Shown here piece by piece: positions 16,199 through 24,315 of a DNA stretch of 45,695 bases. Origin of the DNA: Mesorhizobium sp. SCN 65-20 (GTDB lineage: Bacteria; Pseudomonadota; Alphaproteobacteria; Rhizobiales; Rhizobiaceae); contig MEEF01000018.1 of the NCBI GenBank assembly GCA_001724355.1, positions 1 to 45,695 of the forward strand. Direction: 5' to 3'. The position numbers and the translations under genes were made by a program. How positions within the stretch are numbered: position 1 is the stretch's first letter; each line of letters opens with the position of its first letter. The notes beneath the pieces were generated by a model. It was not told where the DNA came from, searched no databases, and saw only the letters and a list, made by a program, of their open reading frames with translations.

Positions 16199-17188
16199 AT
16201 GCTATCGAAATACACACGTCGCGCGGCCCTGGCTCTCGGGCTATCCGTGGCTTCCTTGCTGACCCTGGCTCCACAAGCGGGGGCACAGCAGTTCCCGGAC
16301 AGGACGGTCACGCTGGTCGTGCCGTTCGCCGCGGGCGGCTCCACCGACGTGGTGGCGCGCATCATCGCGCAGAAGATGTCGGAAGACCTCGGCCAGCAGG
16401 TCATCGTGGAAAACGTCGCGGGTGCAGGCGGCAACATCGGTGCTGACCGCGTGGCCCGTTCCGAGCCCGACGGCTACACCATCCTCATGGGCACGGTGGC
16501 GACCCATGCGCTAAACCCGCTTATCCTCAAGACCAAGCCGTATGATCCGGAGAAGGACTTTGCGCCGGTGTCGCTGCTGGTCGTCGTTCCCAACGTGCTG
16601 GTGGTCAACCCCGAACTGCCGGCGAAGAACGTCCAGGAACTGATCGCTCTGCTCAAGGCGGACCCGGAGAAATACTCCTACGCGTCGTCCGGCAACGGCA
16701 CGCCGCTGCATCTGTCGGGCGAACTGTTCAAGGCCATGGCCGGTGTCGAGATCCAGCACATCCCGTACAAGGGGGCGGGCCCGGCGCTCAACGACGTGGT
16801 CGGCAACCAGGTGCCGATCATGTTCGACAACCTGCCGTCGTCCTCCTCGCACATCAAGGCGGGCACCTTGCGTGCGCTTGGCGTGACGACTGCCGAACGC
16901 GCTCCGTCCTTCCCGGACGTGCCCACCATCGCCGAGTCGGGCGTGCCGGGGTACGAAACCTACACCTGGAACGCGCTGTTCGCGCCGGCCGGCACGCCGA
17001 AAGAGGTCGTCGACCGGCTGAACGCTTCGGCCAACAAGGCGATGACCGACCCGGCCGTCATCGAGAAGATGAACGACTTCAGCGCCAAGATCGTCGGCTC
17101 CACGCCGGACGAACTCGCCGCGCATGTGAAGGCTGAACTGGCCAAATGGGGACCCGTGGTCCAGGACGCCAACATCCAGATCGAATGA
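16199..17188 (+). CDS. Tripartite tricarboxylate transporter substrate-binding protein (TctC/Bug family)
   Basis: A 329-residue periplasmic binding protein. Signal peptide residues 1-29 (TRRAALALGLSVASLLTLAP, ending GAQQ). The mature start QFPDRTVTLVVPFAAGGSTDVVAR is the Bug signature, followed by ENVAGAGGNIGADRVA, HIPYKGAGPALNDVVGNQVPIMFDN and VPTIAESGVPGYE. Such proteins capture carboxylates or other small molecules for TctAB permeases. No tctA or tctB is nearby, so it is an orphan. The divergent AbrB-family membrane protein is its only membrane partner in view. GGAGG lies eight bases before the ATG. Ligand unknown. Confidence 0.92.
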   Translation: MLSKYTRRAALALGLSVASLLTLAPQAGAQQFPDRTVTLVVPFAAGGSTDVVARIIAQKMSEDLGQQVIVENVAGAGGNIGADRVARSEPDGYTILMGTVATHALNPLILKTKPYDPEKDFAPVSLLVVVPNVLVVNPELPAKNVQELIALLKADPEKYSYASSGNGTPLHLSGELFKAMAGVEIQHIPYKGAGPALNDVVGNQVPIMFDNLPSSSSHIKAGTLRALGVTTAERAPSFPDVPTIAESGVPGYETYTWNALFAPAGTPKEVVDRLNASANKAMTDPAVIEKMNDFSAKIVGSTPDELAAHVKAELAKWGPVVQDANIQIE

Positions 17189-17256
17189 GGCGAGCAATGA
17201 CCGGGGGGCGTCTGCCGCCCCCCGTTCGACGCTCGCGATCGGGTTCGTGGTGTGGC

Positions 17257-17943
17257 TCAGAGCGAGTCCACCACATCCAGGTCGCGCCGCTCGGCAAGGA
17301 AGCGGTCGCGCCAGGCTTTAGTCATCGGATCGCGCTGGACTTTGACTTCGACGCGATCAAGTCTTGCCTCAAGCCGCACCGGCAATTCCAGCAACTCGAC
17401 CACGCTGCCGATCGCCGTTCCGGGTGCGGCCGCAATTTCCTCGTAGATCAAGCGGACCGGTGCGATGCCGTTTCGGGCGAAGTAGGCTTCCCATCGCGCA
17501 TACTCGGTCGCGATCCTTGCGAGATAGGTGGCTATCGCATCGGCATCGAACGATGGATGCGCTCTTGCGTCCTGTGTGTGCCGGTACTGGCCTGTCTGCT
17601 CGGCACGGGTCCACGAAATCGCCTGCCCAAGCAGGTCCCGCCTGGACAGAAAGACGAACCGCAGATCCGGCAGGTGTTCGGTCCACCTGACTTTGCCGCT
17701 GATCCAGTCATGCTGGTGCGCAAAGATCTTCAAGCCGTAGATGCCGTTGGGGGTAGCGCCCATCGTCTTGATGCGGTCAAGTTGCTCGAGCGGATCATCA
17801 GGGTAAGATGGATCGTCGAAGAAGCGCCGGCCGGGACCGTTGAAATATTCGAGTGGACGGCCGAGTGCATTGGTGGCGGCGAGGAGTTGGCACAGGAAGT
17901 TGCTCCCTGACCTCGGTGCAGTGCAGATTGCGTAGCCGCGCAC
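17257..17943 (-). CDS. Stf0-type sulfotransferase
   Basis: A 228-residue protein resembling Stf0, the mycobacterial trehalose 2-sulfotransferase. The 5'-phosphosulfate-binding loop is CTAPRSGSNFLCQLL near the N-terminus, and the 3'-phosphate-binding segment is FVFLSRRDLLGQAISWTRAEQTG near residue 120. It would transfer sulfate from PAPS to a sugar hydroxyl. The start is GTG at 17943 with GGAGG eight bases upstream; this places it 28 bases after the glycosyltransferase stop, so the pair forms an operon. At 228 residues it is slightly shorter than Stf0 (about 267). The acceptor is probably a surface glycan made with the upstream glycosyltransferase; that is inference. Confidence 0.82.
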   Translation of the reverse strand: MRGYAICTAPRSGSNFLCQLLAATNALGRPLEYFNGPGRRFFDDPSYPDDPLEQLDRIKTMGATPNGIYGLKIFAHQHDWISGKVRWTEHLPDLRFVFLSRRDLLGQAISWTRAEQTGQYRHTQDARAHPSFDADAIATYLARIATEYARWEAYFARNGIAPVRLIYEEIAAAPGTAIGSVVELLELPVRLEARLDRVEVKVQRDPMTKAWRDRFLAERRDLDVVDSL

Positions 17944-17971
17944 AGGCTGTCCCTCCTCATGCAAGCTGAAA

Positions 17972-19297
17972 TCAGGAAAGATACTTCGTCCGCAATGATC
18001 TTGGGATGAGTGCCTGCTTGAGACGACGCAGCAAGGCAAACTTCGCCTTCTGCATGGCGTCGAGCCTGGCCCCAAGCCCGGCGATGTTCGAGTTCACGCT
18101 GTCCAGGGACGCGGATACGTTCGCATTCACATTGTCGAGCGACGTGGACCAGAAGCCGGCTTGCTCTGCCTGTGCCACCTCGAGCGATCGTTTCAACTCG
18201 GCCACCTTGGCCTCCAGCGCTGCCACCGCGGCCGACACCGGGGGCGGCTCTTCCAGACCCAGGAAGCTGGAGCCCATCCCGAACTCCCGGGCCACCGACG
18301 TCCATTTGCGATGGGCCGTAGTGACCGCAAGTTCCTCGACCCAATACGCTGTGGCAAGCGCGATCTCCTCAGCGCTCGGTGCTGGACGCTGGATGGCGCG
18401 GCGGTAAACTTCTAGATGTGATTGCACGTAGCCTTCGCTTCCGGCCGACCGGCGCAGCTCATCGGTTACGGCCGCGGAATCCGCGGCATCATACTGCGCG
18501 ATCGCCGCCTGCACGCGCTCGGGCGTTACCGGATGGGCGAGAAGGCCGACGCCGAAATTCATTGCGCGCCAAGCGGCAAGATCGCGGGCCGTCAGCATGC
18601 CGGCAAAGCCACGTTCGTCGCACACGACGACGGCACAGCCGGTGGTCGCTGCCTCCAGCGCCATGCGGGCTGTCGCGAACACGATGTCGTAGTTGCCGAG
18701 GACGGACTCAATGTTCGGGATGAAGTTTCCGGTGCCTGGTCCCAACTCGTCCAACTCGAGGCCCGCTGCGGCACAGGCCGTGCGGACAATCGCGCGGTGC
18801 CCGGCATTCTTTGTCAGGAGGAGGGCCTTCTTCGGCTGTGCGGGCAATGCCGCCCGTCGCCGAAACCGTTCGAGATCGACCGCGTTCAAGATAACGGATA
18901 GGCGTTCGACCGGAACACCTCGTTGCCGACATCTTGCCGCGCAGCTTTCGTCGACGGCGACCACCTCGCGGATCTGCGGGTGCTCGAGCGGCACTTCGAT
19001 CTCGAGAACCGAGCTGTGGCTGGCAAACACGACCGGGACGTCCGGGAAGCGCGCCATCGCCGTCAGGCACGGGGTCAGATGCTGTCCGTGGATGATATCC
19101 GGTTTGTCGGCCACATGGCCGATCCGGTCGACCACCCGGATGCCGCGGGTTCTCATCTTTTCGGCCTGCGGGCCGAGTACCGGCGCATAGACTATCGGCT
19201 GGTGGTCCGCTCGCCTCAGCCCGTCGGCCAGCAACTCGACCACATTTTCAGATCCTCCAAAATTGTTGACGAACAGGTTCGTGATCAGCACACGCAT
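17972..19297 (-). CDS. GT-B glycosyltransferase with C-terminal coiled coil
   Basis: A 441-residue protein. Residues 1-300 follow a GT4-like pattern: NLFVNNFGGSENVVELLADGLRR (N-terminal glycine-rich loop), IIHGQHLTPCL, VVAVDESCAARC, LSVILNAVDLERFR and a C-terminal donor-site region with EAATTGCAVVVCDERGFAGML. This predicts transfer of a nucleotide-activated sugar. The last 100 residues are a separate helical tail with a repeated SLDNVNANV / SLDSVNSNI unit and a basic end (KQALIPRSLRTKYLS), suggestive of a coiled coil or membrane-surface contact. It lies upstream of and co-transcribed with the Stf0 sulfotransferase, and is divergent from the LmbE-like gene. Acceptor unknown. Confidence 0.8.
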   Translation of the reverse strand: MRVLITNLFVNNFGGSENVVELLADGLRRADHQPIVYAPVLGPQAEKMRTRGIRVVDRIGHVADKPDIIHGQHLTPCLTAMARFPDVPVVFASHSSVLEIEVPLEHPQIREVVAVDESCAARCRQRGVPVERLSVILNAVDLERFRRRAALPAQPKKALLLTKNAGHRAIVRTACAAAGLELDELGPGTGNFIPNIESVLGNYDIVFATARMALEAATTGCAVVVCDERGFAGMLTARDLAAWRAMNFGVGLLAHPVTPERVQAAIAQYDAADSAAVTDELRRSAGSEGYVQSHLEVYRRAIQRPAPSAEEIALATAYWVEELAVTTAHRKWTSVAREFGMGSSFLGLEEPPPVSAAVAALEAKVAELKRSLEVAQAEQAGFWSTSLDNVNANVSASLDSVNSNIAGLGARLDAMQKAKFALLRRLKQALIPRSLRTKYLS

Positions 19298-19344
19298 GTT
19301 AGGACCTTTGTATATACGTTCTCCCTAAAGGCCACGCGAAGTCG

Positions 19345-20073
19345 ATGAAGACAATCCTGATCCTCGCCCATCCGGGGCATGAACTTCGGATTTTCCATTG
19401 GATGGAATTGAGCGGGGCGGTCGTTTGCCTGCTTACCGACGGTTCTGGCGGGAGCGCTGCGTCGCGGACCGATTACTCGAGGCGGGCAGTCGCGGCAGCG
19501 GGGGCGGAAGTGGGGCCGGTGTTCGGGCCGATGTCCGACAAGGCCTGGTACGAGGCGATCCTTGCCCAAGACTCTGAGCCGTTCCGACGCGTCGTGGACG
19601 CCGTCGTCGCGGCAGCGCGCGGCGCTTCCTCGGTGACGGTGATCGCCGACGCCGTGGACGGCTACAACCCGGTGCACGATCTGACCTCCGCAGTCGGCGC
19701 GGCGGTGGCGGCAAGGCTCAGGGCAAGCCATCGCAAGGTGATCAGTCTGGTTTCCGCGGCGGTGCCAGGCGTTGCGGGAAGGGCACGCAGGGAAATCCTG
19801 CTGGACACACCGGCGCGAGAGCGGAAAGCCGCGGCCATCCATGCTTATGCGCCGCTGGCCGAGGAAGCCCGTCGCATTTTCGATGAAGCCCCCGAGTCGT
19901 TTGGCAAGGAAACGCTGCTCGAGCAGGACTTTGGCTGGCCGGACGATTTCGAGCCCCATTGGGAGAAGTTCGCGCGGGAGCGCGTTGCCACCGGGCGCTA
20001 TCTCACCCCGATCACATATCGCGATCACGTCCTGCCGATGGCGAGAGCGATCCTGGATCACGGATCCAACTAG
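19345..20073 (+). CDS. LmbE/PIG-L-like protein with altered metal motif
   Basis: A 242-residue protein whose start (ILILAHPGHELRIFHWMEL) resembles the AHPDDE metal-binding motif of LmbE/PIG-L deacetylases, but with Gly-His in place of Asp-Asp at residues 11-12. The middle part YNPVHDLTSAVGAAVAARL lies where the family has its downstream histidine motif. Known members remove acetyl groups from GlcNAc-type sugars using zinc. With the first motif altered, either the metal site is rebuilt (His for Asp is a possible ligand) or activity is lost. It is divergent from the glycosyltransferase, 47 bases apart, so a shared role in glycan modification is plausible. Family assignment is moderate. Confidence 0.55.
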   Translation: MKTILILAHPGHELRIFHWMELSGAVVCLLTDGSGGSAASRTDYSRRAVAAAGAEVGPVFGPMSDKAWYEAILAQDSEPFRRVVDAVVAAARGASSVTVIADAVDGYNPVHDLTSAVGAAVAARLRASHRKVISLVSAAVPGVAGRARREILLDTPARERKAAAIHAYAPLAEEARRIFDEAPESFGKETLLEQDFGWPDDFEPHWEKFARERVATGRYLTPITYRDHVLPMARAILDHGSN

Positions 20074-20289
20074 CGCCGGCCTTCGACTGAACTTCTGCCG
20101 TCCGAATGACGAGGATTGTGCAATATCCGTAAGGGGTTGGCCGGTCGGGCTGCGGATTTGATTCAGGCGCGTCGTCTCACCGTGCGCTGCGGCTATGCGG
20201 GAAATCGCGAACAGTCCCGGCGGGCCGCCATTTGAGGTGGCGAGCTCCGCGCAGATTCAGCTTGTGCGTTTTCGATTGTGCAGGCATGA

Positions 20290-20310
20290 TGCAAATCATT
20301 CGCATTTGCA
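20290..20310. promoter_or_regulatory. Perfect 7-7-7 palindrome before the multicopper oxidase gene
   Basis: TGCAAAT and ATTTGCA flank a seven-base spacer (CATTCGC), 12 bases before the oxidase ATG. The sequence class (TGCAAAT arms) resembles rhizobial Fur/Mur-type operators that control iron and manganese genes. A metal-responsive repressor site fits the two genes behind it, but the regulator is not in the window. Confidence 0.5.
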
Positions 20311-20322
20311 AAAGAGCGGGCC

Positions 20323-21474
20323 ATGGGCGGAATGCAGGGGTGGCTTCAGGAGCGGCTCAGCCGCAGGCTTCTGCTTGCGGGCGGAGTGGCGGCAGCGGGT
20401 GCTGCGGCGGCGAATGTGACCGGTGCAAAGGGCGAGGCGGCGCATCCAGGCCATGACGCCGGCGGCACGGCAGTCGCGCCCGGGGGCGACGCCTATACGG
20501 CGGGCCCCTCGGGCCATTCGGGCGCGCACGGAGCGATGGTCACCATCGGCGAGGTCGACAGTGGCCGCAACGGGTTCGATCCCGGCGCGATGCTCACCGA
20601 TTGGGAAGTGGGCACGCTTTCGACACTGCCCGACGGGCGGACGCTCCGGACCTTCGAGATCGTCGCGGAAGACAAGGAAATAGAGATCGCGCCCGGCGTG
20701 ATGTTTCTGGCCTGGACCTACAATGGCCGCGTGCCCGGTCCCGCCCTGCGGGCCACGGAGGGCGAGCGGCTCCGAGTAGTCTTCCGCAACTATGGATCGC
20801 ACCCACATTCGATCCATTTCCACGGCATCCATGCTGCGCGCATGGACGGCGTGCCAGGTGCCGGTCTCATCGGCCCCGGCGAGGAGTTCGTCTACGAGTT
20901 CGATGCCAGGCCGTTCGGCTGCCACCTCTATCACTGCCACGCGCTGCCGCTGAAACGGCACATCCACAAGGGCATGTACGGGGCCTTCGTCATCGATCCC
21001 GATCCTGTACGGCATCCAGAGCAGGCGGCGGTGGCAAGGTCGCGGCTGCTCGGCTCTGCCGAGAACCTGGGATGGCAGGAGTTCGTCATGGTGATGAACG
21101 CCTTCGACACCAATTTCGACGGCGAGAATGAATTCTATGCCGTCAATACGGTGGCCCACGCCTACATGAAGGCGCCGATCGCGATCGCGCGCAGCAGGCC
21201 GGTACGCATCTACCTGGTCAACGTCGTCGAGTTCGATCCGATCAACTCGTTCCACCTGCACGGCAATTTCTTCGACTACTACGACCAGGGCACGACGCTC
21301 ACGCCCACTCTGAAGACGGTCGATCTCATTACCCAGTGCCAGGCGCAGCGGGGCATTCTCGAGTTCAGCTTCGCCGAGCACGAAACGGGGCTTTACATGT
21401 TCCATCCGCACCAGTCGGAATTCACCGAGCTCGGCTGGGTCGGCATGTTCGACGTACGCGAGGACGTGGCATGA
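20323..21474 (+). CDS. Two-domain multicopper oxidase, exported
   Basis: A 383-residue protein with a Tat-type signal (LSRRLLLAGG, residues 12-21), then a His/Gly-rich linker to about 70. Two cupredoxin domains follow. Copper ligands are visible: HSIHFHG (His165, His167), HLYHCHALPLKRHIHKGM (His201, His204, Cys205, His206, His213, Met218) and, in domain 2, HLHG (His311, His313) and FHPHQSE (His361, His363). Type 1 copper would use Cys205, His213 and Met218; the other histidines would build a trinuclear site. Eight such ligands argue for an oxidase rather than a NirK nitrite reductase. The gene overlaps the next by ATGA, so the two proteins are coupled. Substrate probably a metal ion; that is inference. 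Confidence 0.87.
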   Translation: MGGMQGWLQERLSRRLLLAGGVAAAGAAAANVTGAKGEAAHPGHDAGGTAVAPGGDAYTAGPSGHSGAHGAMVTIGEVDSGRNGFDPGAMLTDWEVGTLSTLPDGRTLRTFEIVAEDKEIEIAPGVMFLAWTYNGRVPGPALRATEGERLRVVFRNYGSHPHSIHFHGIHAARMDGVPGAGLIGPGEEFVYEFDARPFGCHLYHCHALPLKRHIHKGMYGAFVIDPDPVRHPEQAAVARSRLLGSAENLGWQEFVMVMNAFDTNFDGENEFYAVNTVAHAYMKAPIAIARSRPVRIYLVNVVEFDPINSFHLHGNFFDYYDQGTTLTPTLKTVDLITQCQAQRGILEFSFAEHETGLYMFHPHQSEFTELGWVGMFDVREDVA

Positions 21475-22673
21475 GGGACGCGCCGACCTCCGACCAGGAT
21501 GCCGAGCTTCCAGGCGTTGCCGCTGCGCCGTCGCGGAAGACACTGCTCTGGGTCATACTGCCTCTTCTGGCCTTTGTCGGTGCCATCGCGGTGCTCATCG
21601 CCACCAACCCGCTCGCGCGCTTCGACAACGGCACGCCGCCGGTCGAGAACATCGCCTTCGAGCGCACGATTCTGGATGGCGGCGGTCTGCGCGTGCTGGT
21701 TCGGGCAGGGGGCGCCGAACCCATGACGATCGCGCAGGTGCAGGTCGACGACGCCTATTGGCAGTTCAAGCAGGATCCGCCGGGGCCGCTACCGCGCGGC
21801 GCTTCCGCCTGGATCCAGGTTCCGTTCCCCTGGGTGCTCGGCGAGGCTCACGCCGTCAAACTGGTGACCACCACGGGGGCCACCTTCCTGCACGAAATTC
21901 CGGTCGCGGTGGCGACGCCGGTGGCCGACCGTTCGAGCCTTCTGTCGCAAGCCATCCTCGGAATCTTCGTGGGCATCGTGCCGGTGGCTGTCGGGCTGAT
22001 GTTCTACCCGGCGCTGCGCGGCGTGGGCCAGCGTGGCATGACCTTCCTGCTCGCGCTCACAGTCGGGTTGCTCGCATTTCTGCTGGTCGATGCGATGGGC
22101 GACGCATTCGAGCTGGCCGGGGAGGCCGCGCCGATCTTCCAGGGCAATGCAATGGTGGTGCTCGCCGCCGCCGCGAGCTTCCTGATCCTGATGGCGATTG
22201 GCCGGCGAAATGGTGCGCCGAGGGGACTGGCGTTGGCGACCTATATCGCGCTCGGTATCGGTTTGCACAATCTCGGCGAGGGGCTGGCGATCGGTGCGGC
22301 CTTCGCGGCCGGGGCGGTCGGGCTGGGCACCTTCCTGGTGTTCGGCTTCACGCTCCACAACGTCACCGAAGGCATCGGCATCGCTGCCCCCATCCTCAGG
22401 GAGAAGGTGGCGCCGTGGGTCTTTGCCGCGCTCGTCCTGCTCGCGGGCGGTCCGGCCGTTCTGGGGCTTTGGATCGGCAGCCTCGCCTTCGCGCCGCAGT
22501 GGTCCGCCCTGGCGCTTGCCATCGGAGCAGGCGCCATACTGCAGGTGATCGTCGAAGTGACGGCGCTGCTCAGGCGCCGCGACGAGGCGAGGCTGTTCAG
22601 CCCGGCCGCAATGACAGGCCTCGCCGCTGGAGTGGGCTTCATGTACCTCACGGCCATGCTGGTCAAAATCTGA
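21471..22673 (+). CDS. ZIP-family metal permease with N-terminal extracytoplasmic domain
   Basis: A 400-residue protein. Membrane helix 1 (about 24-44) is followed by a roughly 100-residue extracytoplasmic domain (about 50-150) and then seven or eight helices of ZIP type. The metal-binding helices carry GIGLHNLGEGLAIGAAF and GFTLHNVTEGIGIAAP, the HNxxEG and related motifs of ZIP proteins. The start ATG overlaps the oxidase stop (ATGA), so expression is translationally coupled. Together the pair resembles a ferroxidase-permease arrangement, with the oxidase changing the metal valence at the outer face. The N-terminal domain could dock the oxidase. Metal identity (iron, manganese or zinc) is not known. 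Confidence 0.85.
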   Translation: MRDAPTSDQDAELPGVAAAPSRKTLLWVILPLLAFVGAIAVLIATNPLARFDNGTPPVENIAFERTILDGGGLRVLVRAGGAEPMTIAQVQVDDAYWQFKQDPPGPLPRGASAWIQVPFPWVLGEAHAVKLVTTTGATFLHEIPVAVATPVADRSSLLSQAILGIFVGIVPVAVGLMFYPALRGVGQRGMTFLLALTVGLLAFLLVDAMGDAFELAGEAAPIFQGNAMVVLAAAASFLILMAIGRRNGAPRGLALATYIALGIGLHNLGEGLAIGAAFAAGAVGLGTFLVFGFTLHNVTEGIGIAAPILREKVAPWVFAALVLLAGGPAVLGLWIGSLAFAPQWSALALAIGAGAILQVIVEVTALLRRRDEARLFSPAAMTGLAAGVGFMYLTAMLVKI

Positions 22674-22685
22674 TTGGTCCCGGCC

Positions 22686-22985
22686 TCAAGCCGAGGGGAT
22701 GCCCACGCCGCCGACAGGTTCGGTCTCGATGCTGCTGTCGAATCCGGCTATCAACGGCATCGCCGCCGCAATCGCCGAGCGAACAGCGGGCAGTTGCAGC
22801 GATGCCTTGTGATTTTCCCTGCTGTTCCACACTTCCGTGATCCAGATGGCGTCGCGATCGGCCGGGTCCTTCGCGACGACATAGCTCAGGCAGCCGGGCA
22901 TGCCTGTGGTGCTGTCGAGCAGGAGCGCCAGCAGTTCTTCGCGCTTGCCGGGGTGGGCGCGCATCTTGCCGATCAATCCGAACAT
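22686..22985 (-). CDS. Putative quinol monooxygenase (ABM domain)
   Basis: A 99-residue single-domain ABM (antibiotic biosynthesis monooxygenase, YgiN-like) protein. The pattern KMRAHPGKREELLALLL, GCLSYVVAKDPADRDAIWITEVWNSRENHKASLQLPAV is typical of small dimeric ferredoxin-like folds that oxidise quinols or act on heme-type substrates. GAGGA lies seven bases before the ATG. It is convergent with the ZIP gene (12 bases apart) and alone on its strand here. Physiological substrate unknown. Confidence 0.87.
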   Translation of the reverse strand: MFGLIGKMRAHPGKREELLALLLDSTTGMPGCLSYVVAKDPADRDAIWITEVWNSRENHKASLQLPAVRSAIAAAMPLIAGFDSSIETEPVGGVGIPSA

Positions 22986-23295
22986 CTTGAAATCCTCGCA
23001 TCCGACCGCCGCCGGGGGCGATTTGAGCGCGCGGGCAAGCCGCGTGTCCAGTCCCTGGATGGCACGCCCAAAGGCTCCTGACAGATGCAGTCGCGACTTC
23101 CACTCATTTCCAGGGACTTCCGCTCGCTGCGCGAGACGCGGCCGCGAGCCGGAACTAGGTGTGGCGGCATGACCTTCCAGGCGATCACCGCGCGTGGAGC
23201 TGAATTAACCCGGCTGGGGGCTGGGCGCATCGGTTCGGAGTAGGCAGAGCTCCGGCCGATGCGGCTTTTTTGACCCTACGGATAGCGCTGCGGGT
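22986..23295. other. 310-base gap with an orphan plus-strand terminator
   Basis: No protein gene with family-like sequence is visible on either strand. The only clear element is the terminator at 23226-23271, which points along the plus strand although no plus-strand gene lies directly upstream. A small RNA ending there is possible. Confidence 0.4.
23226..23271 (+). terminator. Rho-independent terminator with no adjacent gene
   Basis: Stem CGCATCGG with CCGATGCG, inner stem CGGAG with CTCCG, then GC and six T. It is strongest on the plus strand; the minus strand has no T-run. It lies 25 bases beyond the end of the convergent CDF gene. Confidence 0.8.
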
Positions 23296-24252
23296 TCAGG
23301 CGAACGGCACCGCCACGGTGCCCTTGGGCAGCTTGGCCTCGTCATCGGGCTCGACATGGATGATGACGCGCACCGAGGGGATCTCGTCCTTCAGTGCGTC
23401 CTCGATGCGGTCGCAGATGACGTGGCTGTCGCCGACGGTCATGTCGGCATCCACCACCAGATGGAATTCGATGAAGGTGGCGCGGCCGGCGATGCGGGTC
23501 TTGAGGTCGTGCACCTCGATCGCGCCCTTGGAATTGGACGAGATGATGTCGCGGATGCGCATGTGCTCGTCCAGCTCGACCGCGCGGTCCATCAGCCCAT
23601 CCATCGACGAACTCATCACATGCCAGCCTTGCCAGAGGATGTTGAGAGCCACGATCACAGCTAGAACCGGATCAAGGATGGTCCAGCCAGTGGCGATCGC
23701 GCCGACGAGGCCGATCAGCACGCCTGCGGAGGTCACGACGTCGGTCATGATGTGATGGCCGTCGGCGACCATGGCGGGCGAGCGCTCGGCGCGGCCGACG
23801 CGGATCAGCATGGTGGCCCAGAGCGCGTTGATGACGGCGGCGAGGCCGTTGATGCCGAGACCCAGCCAGGGCTGCTCCGCATCCATCGGCGTGCCCCAAC
23901 TGCGCCAGACCTCGAACAGGATCAGAAGCGCAGCCACAATGATCAGCACGCCTTCCAGAACGGCGGAAAAATACTCCGCCTTGTGGTGGCCGTGCTGGTG
24001 GTCCATGTCGGCCGGCTTGTGGCTGATCTTGATCGCCCAGAAAGCAGCCATGGCGGCGACGACATTGACGATGGACTCGAGCGCGTCCGAATAGAGCGCG
24101 ACCGAGCCGGTCAGCCACCAGGCGAGGAACTTCAGGCCCATCACCAGCGAGCCGATGATGATCGACCAGAAGGCAATCCTGGCGATGCGCTGCTTGGCCG
24201 AGGTCGGCTTGCCGGCGCTGGCTGACGATCTCTGCGTTTCGGTCTGGGTCAT
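23296..24252 (-). CDS. Cation diffusion facilitator (CDF) metal exporter
   Basis: A 318-residue CDF/FieF-like transporter with six membrane segments and a C-terminal cytoplasmic domain (about 215-300). The metal site residues are in YSDALES (helix 2, Ser-Asp-xx-Glu) and ADGHHIMTDV (helix 5, His-xxx-Asp). HQHGHHKAEYFSA is the conserved loop between helices 2 and 3. These proteins export Zn, Fe, Mn or Co in exchange for protons. Helix 2 has YSD rather than the zinc-type HxxxD, which fits FieF/MamM-like members that handle iron or manganese as well as zinc. It lies 63 bases after trpE(G) on the same strand, separated by a GC-rich hairpin (24275-24296) without a T-run. Confidence 0.9.
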   Translation of the reverse strand: MTQTETQRSSASAGKPTSAKQRIARIAFWSIIIGSLVMGLKFLAWWLTGSVALYSDALESIVNVVAAMAAFWAIKISHKPADMDHQHGHHKAEYFSAVLEGVLIIVAALLILFEVWRSWGTPMDAEQPWLGLGINGLAAVINALWATMLIRVGRAERSPAMVADGHHIMTDVVTSAGVLIGLVGAIATGWTILDPVLAVIVALNILWQGWHVMSSSMDGLMDRAVELDEHMRIRDIISSNSKGAIEVHDLKTRIAGRATFIEFHLVVDADMTVGDSHVICDRIEDALKDEIPSVRVIIHVEPDDEAKLPKGTVAVPFA

Positions 24253-24315
24253 GATCTCGCTAAAGGCTGTTCGTCCCGCCGTGCGGCGACGGCGGGGCGA
24301 AAATTGCTGATGCGG

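Noticed and set aside
15964..16437. N-terminal extension of the AbrB-family protein to 16437
   Set aside because: It overlaps the 5' end of the divergent binding-protein gene; the ATG at 15963 has a good ribosome site and family-like start.
20323..21474. Copper nitrite reductase (NirK)
   Set aside because: NirK lacks the paired HxH motifs of a trinuclear site. Here His165, His167, His311, His313, His361 and His363 are all present.
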